Below are positions 63,198 through 64,000 of a stretch of 64,000 nt of DNA, one piece after another. The DNA lies in contig NZ_JPOS01000082.1 of assembly GCF_000759025.1 (NCBI RefSeq), positions 1-64,000 of the forward strand. The letters are read 5' to 3'. Position numbers and translations under genes: made by a program. The DNA is from Phaeodactylibacter xiamenensis (GTDB lineage: Bacteria > Bacteroidota > Bacteroidia > Chitinophagales > Saprospiraceae). Each line of letters starts with the position of its first letter. The first letter of the stretch is position 1. The notes below the pieces were generated by a model. The model saw only the letters and a program-made list of their open reading frames with translations, was not told where the DNA came from and searched no databases.

Positions 63198-63815
63198 ATG
63201 GAAATCAAACAGACGGCATTTGCCGGAAGCTTCGCAAAAGAATCGCAGTGCCCGCGTGACGGTAAGCCGGAATATGCGTTTATCGGCCGCTCAAACGTAG
63301 GCAAGTCTTCGTTAGTCAATATGATTTGCAAACGGAAGAGCATTGCCCGTATTTCCCGCACGCCGGGCAAAACCCAACTCCTCAATTATTTTTTGGTTGA
63401 CGGGTTATGGTACCTGGTTGATCTGCCGGGGTACGGGTACGCCAAAATTTCCAAGAAAAAGCGGGCGGAGTGGCAGCGAATGATCCGGACGTACCTCAAA
63501 ACCAGGTATACCCTGCAATCGGCCTTTGTGCTTATTGATAGTAATGTGCCCCCTCAGGAGATTGACCTCGACTTTATGAATGAATTGGGAGAGGAGCAGA
63601 TCCCTTTTGCGATCGTATATACTAAAGCAGACCGCCTCAAGCCGCAGGAGCTGGAGGACAACCTGGCGCAAATCCGTAAGGCTATCCTGCAGCACTGGGA
63701 ATCGCTGCCTCCTGAATTCATCACCTCTTCCAACACGGGGCTCGGCCGGGAGGAGCTGCTAGCATACATTGATCAGGTCAATAAGCAGTATTTTGAACAT
63801 CACGAGGACCTGTAG
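63198..63815 (+). CDS. engB: Ribosome biogenesis GTPase EngB (YsxC)
   Basis: 205 residues. G1 GRSNVGKSSLVNM, G2 TPGKTQLLNYF, G3 DLPGYGYAKIS, G4 TKAD, G5 SSNTGLG region. The short TRAFAC GTPase form, acting in 50S subunit assembly. Normal length and all motifs present. Confidence 0.97.
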   Translation: MEIKQTAFAGSFAKESQCPRDGKPEYAFIGRSNVGKSSLVNMICKRKSIARISRTPGKTQLLNYFLVDGLWYLVDLPGYGYAKISKKKRAEWQRMIRTYLKTRYTLQSAFVLIDSNVPPQEIDLDFMNELGEEQIPFAIVYTKADRLKPQELEDNLAQIRKAILQHWESLPPEFITSSNTGLGREELLAYIDQVNKQYFEHHEDL

Positions 63816-63843
63816 CAACCGGGGAGCCCGAACGTAGAAGCCA

Positions 63844-64000
63844 ATGAAAAAGAAAGAACAGCAAACAGGCTATGAGCATGTGATACCGGATATTGAGGAC
63901 TGGCCAATCTATAAACTGAGCCAGGACCGGCGCAATTTTATTGCGGACATCGATCAGTTCATCACAGACCGCTTTATGCGGCAGCCCACCCCTAAGCTTA
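63844..64000 (+). CDS. Partial gene at window edge, PlsC-like acyltransferase N-terminus likely
   Basis: The frame from ATG 63844 is open to the end. It starts MKKKEQQTGYEHVIPDIEDW, then PIYKLSQDRRNFIADIDQF. Such starts (D-W-P-I-Y-K-L-S) are found on long 1-acyl-glycerol-3-phosphate acyltransferase-type proteins in Bacteroidota. Too short to prove; 28 bases after engB. Confidence 0.5.
   Translation, partial: MKKKEQQTGYEHVIPDIEDWPIYKLSQDRRNFIADIDQFITDRFMRQPTPKL

Overview
The window looks like chromosomal DNA from a marine or aquatic Bacteroidota, most likely of the Saprospiria/Lewinella type. This is inferred from the gene families: CotH-type proteins with C-terminal Ig-like domains, paired M16 peptidases, DUF1080 plus Gfo/Idh oxidoreductase, many S1 sulfatases, DUF4159, PorT-like barrels, and AT-rich translation starts with little Shine-Dalgarno signal. 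No phage, plasmid or transposase gene was seen.

Layout. 1-4465: a 20-bp perfect hairpin, then a tight four-gene operon: a 5'-truncated nucleoside-phosphorylase-like domain with a membrane helix and PEGA-like tail, a secreted protein with a probable barrel, a CARDB plus C2-like lipoprotein, and an HTH protein with a DUF5919/PLD-like domain. 4478-27026: mostly minus-strand carbohydrate-degradation genes (four sulfatases, GH28, GH92, GH105, GH63, CE15, GH36) interrupted by a plus-strand Gfo/Idh plus DUF1080 pair, a lipoprotein/TPR pair, a haloperoxidase-like gene and a GxxExxY nuclease island. Many of the polysaccharide genes are damaged: catalytic-core deletion, frameshifts, and head-to-tail fusions of truncated genes. 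No SusC/SusD pair is left in the window, so this reads as a decaying or rearranged polysaccharide locus, or one collapsed during assembly.

27215-38798: a plus-strand run of housekeeping and secreted functions: M16 peptidase pair, half-size asparaginase, small membrane protein, two CotH proteins, YheT-type hydrolase, galactokinase and a PLP decarboxylase. 38841-44451: minus-strand aldo/keto reductase, barrel protein, patatin phospholipase, MltG and PanB. 44656-48826: surface or secreted proteins of unknown role, including a 728-residue protein preceded by a strong two-tier hairpin, an acidic valine/aspartate-rich lipoprotein and a Pmp3-type peptide. 48890-51945: phosphoglucomutase, an HNH nuclease with an overlapping small partner gene, and two tRNA-Leu genes with a 51-bp duplicated tRNA edge. 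52091-63815: RseP, RsmE, DUF4159, PspC-like, a hairpin-dense non-coding island, MltA, a methyltransferase, sulfide:quinone reductase with a Crp/Fnr-like box, an ECF sigma/anti-sigma/DUF4097-like module, a PorT-like barrel and EngB. A partial gene runs off the right edge.

The most unusual items are the GxxExxY gene boxed by inverted arrays of one 27-29 nt repeat, the left-edge operon, the hairpin island at 55.7-56.0 kb, and the concentration of deletion-made gene chimeras in the sulfatase/glycosidase region.
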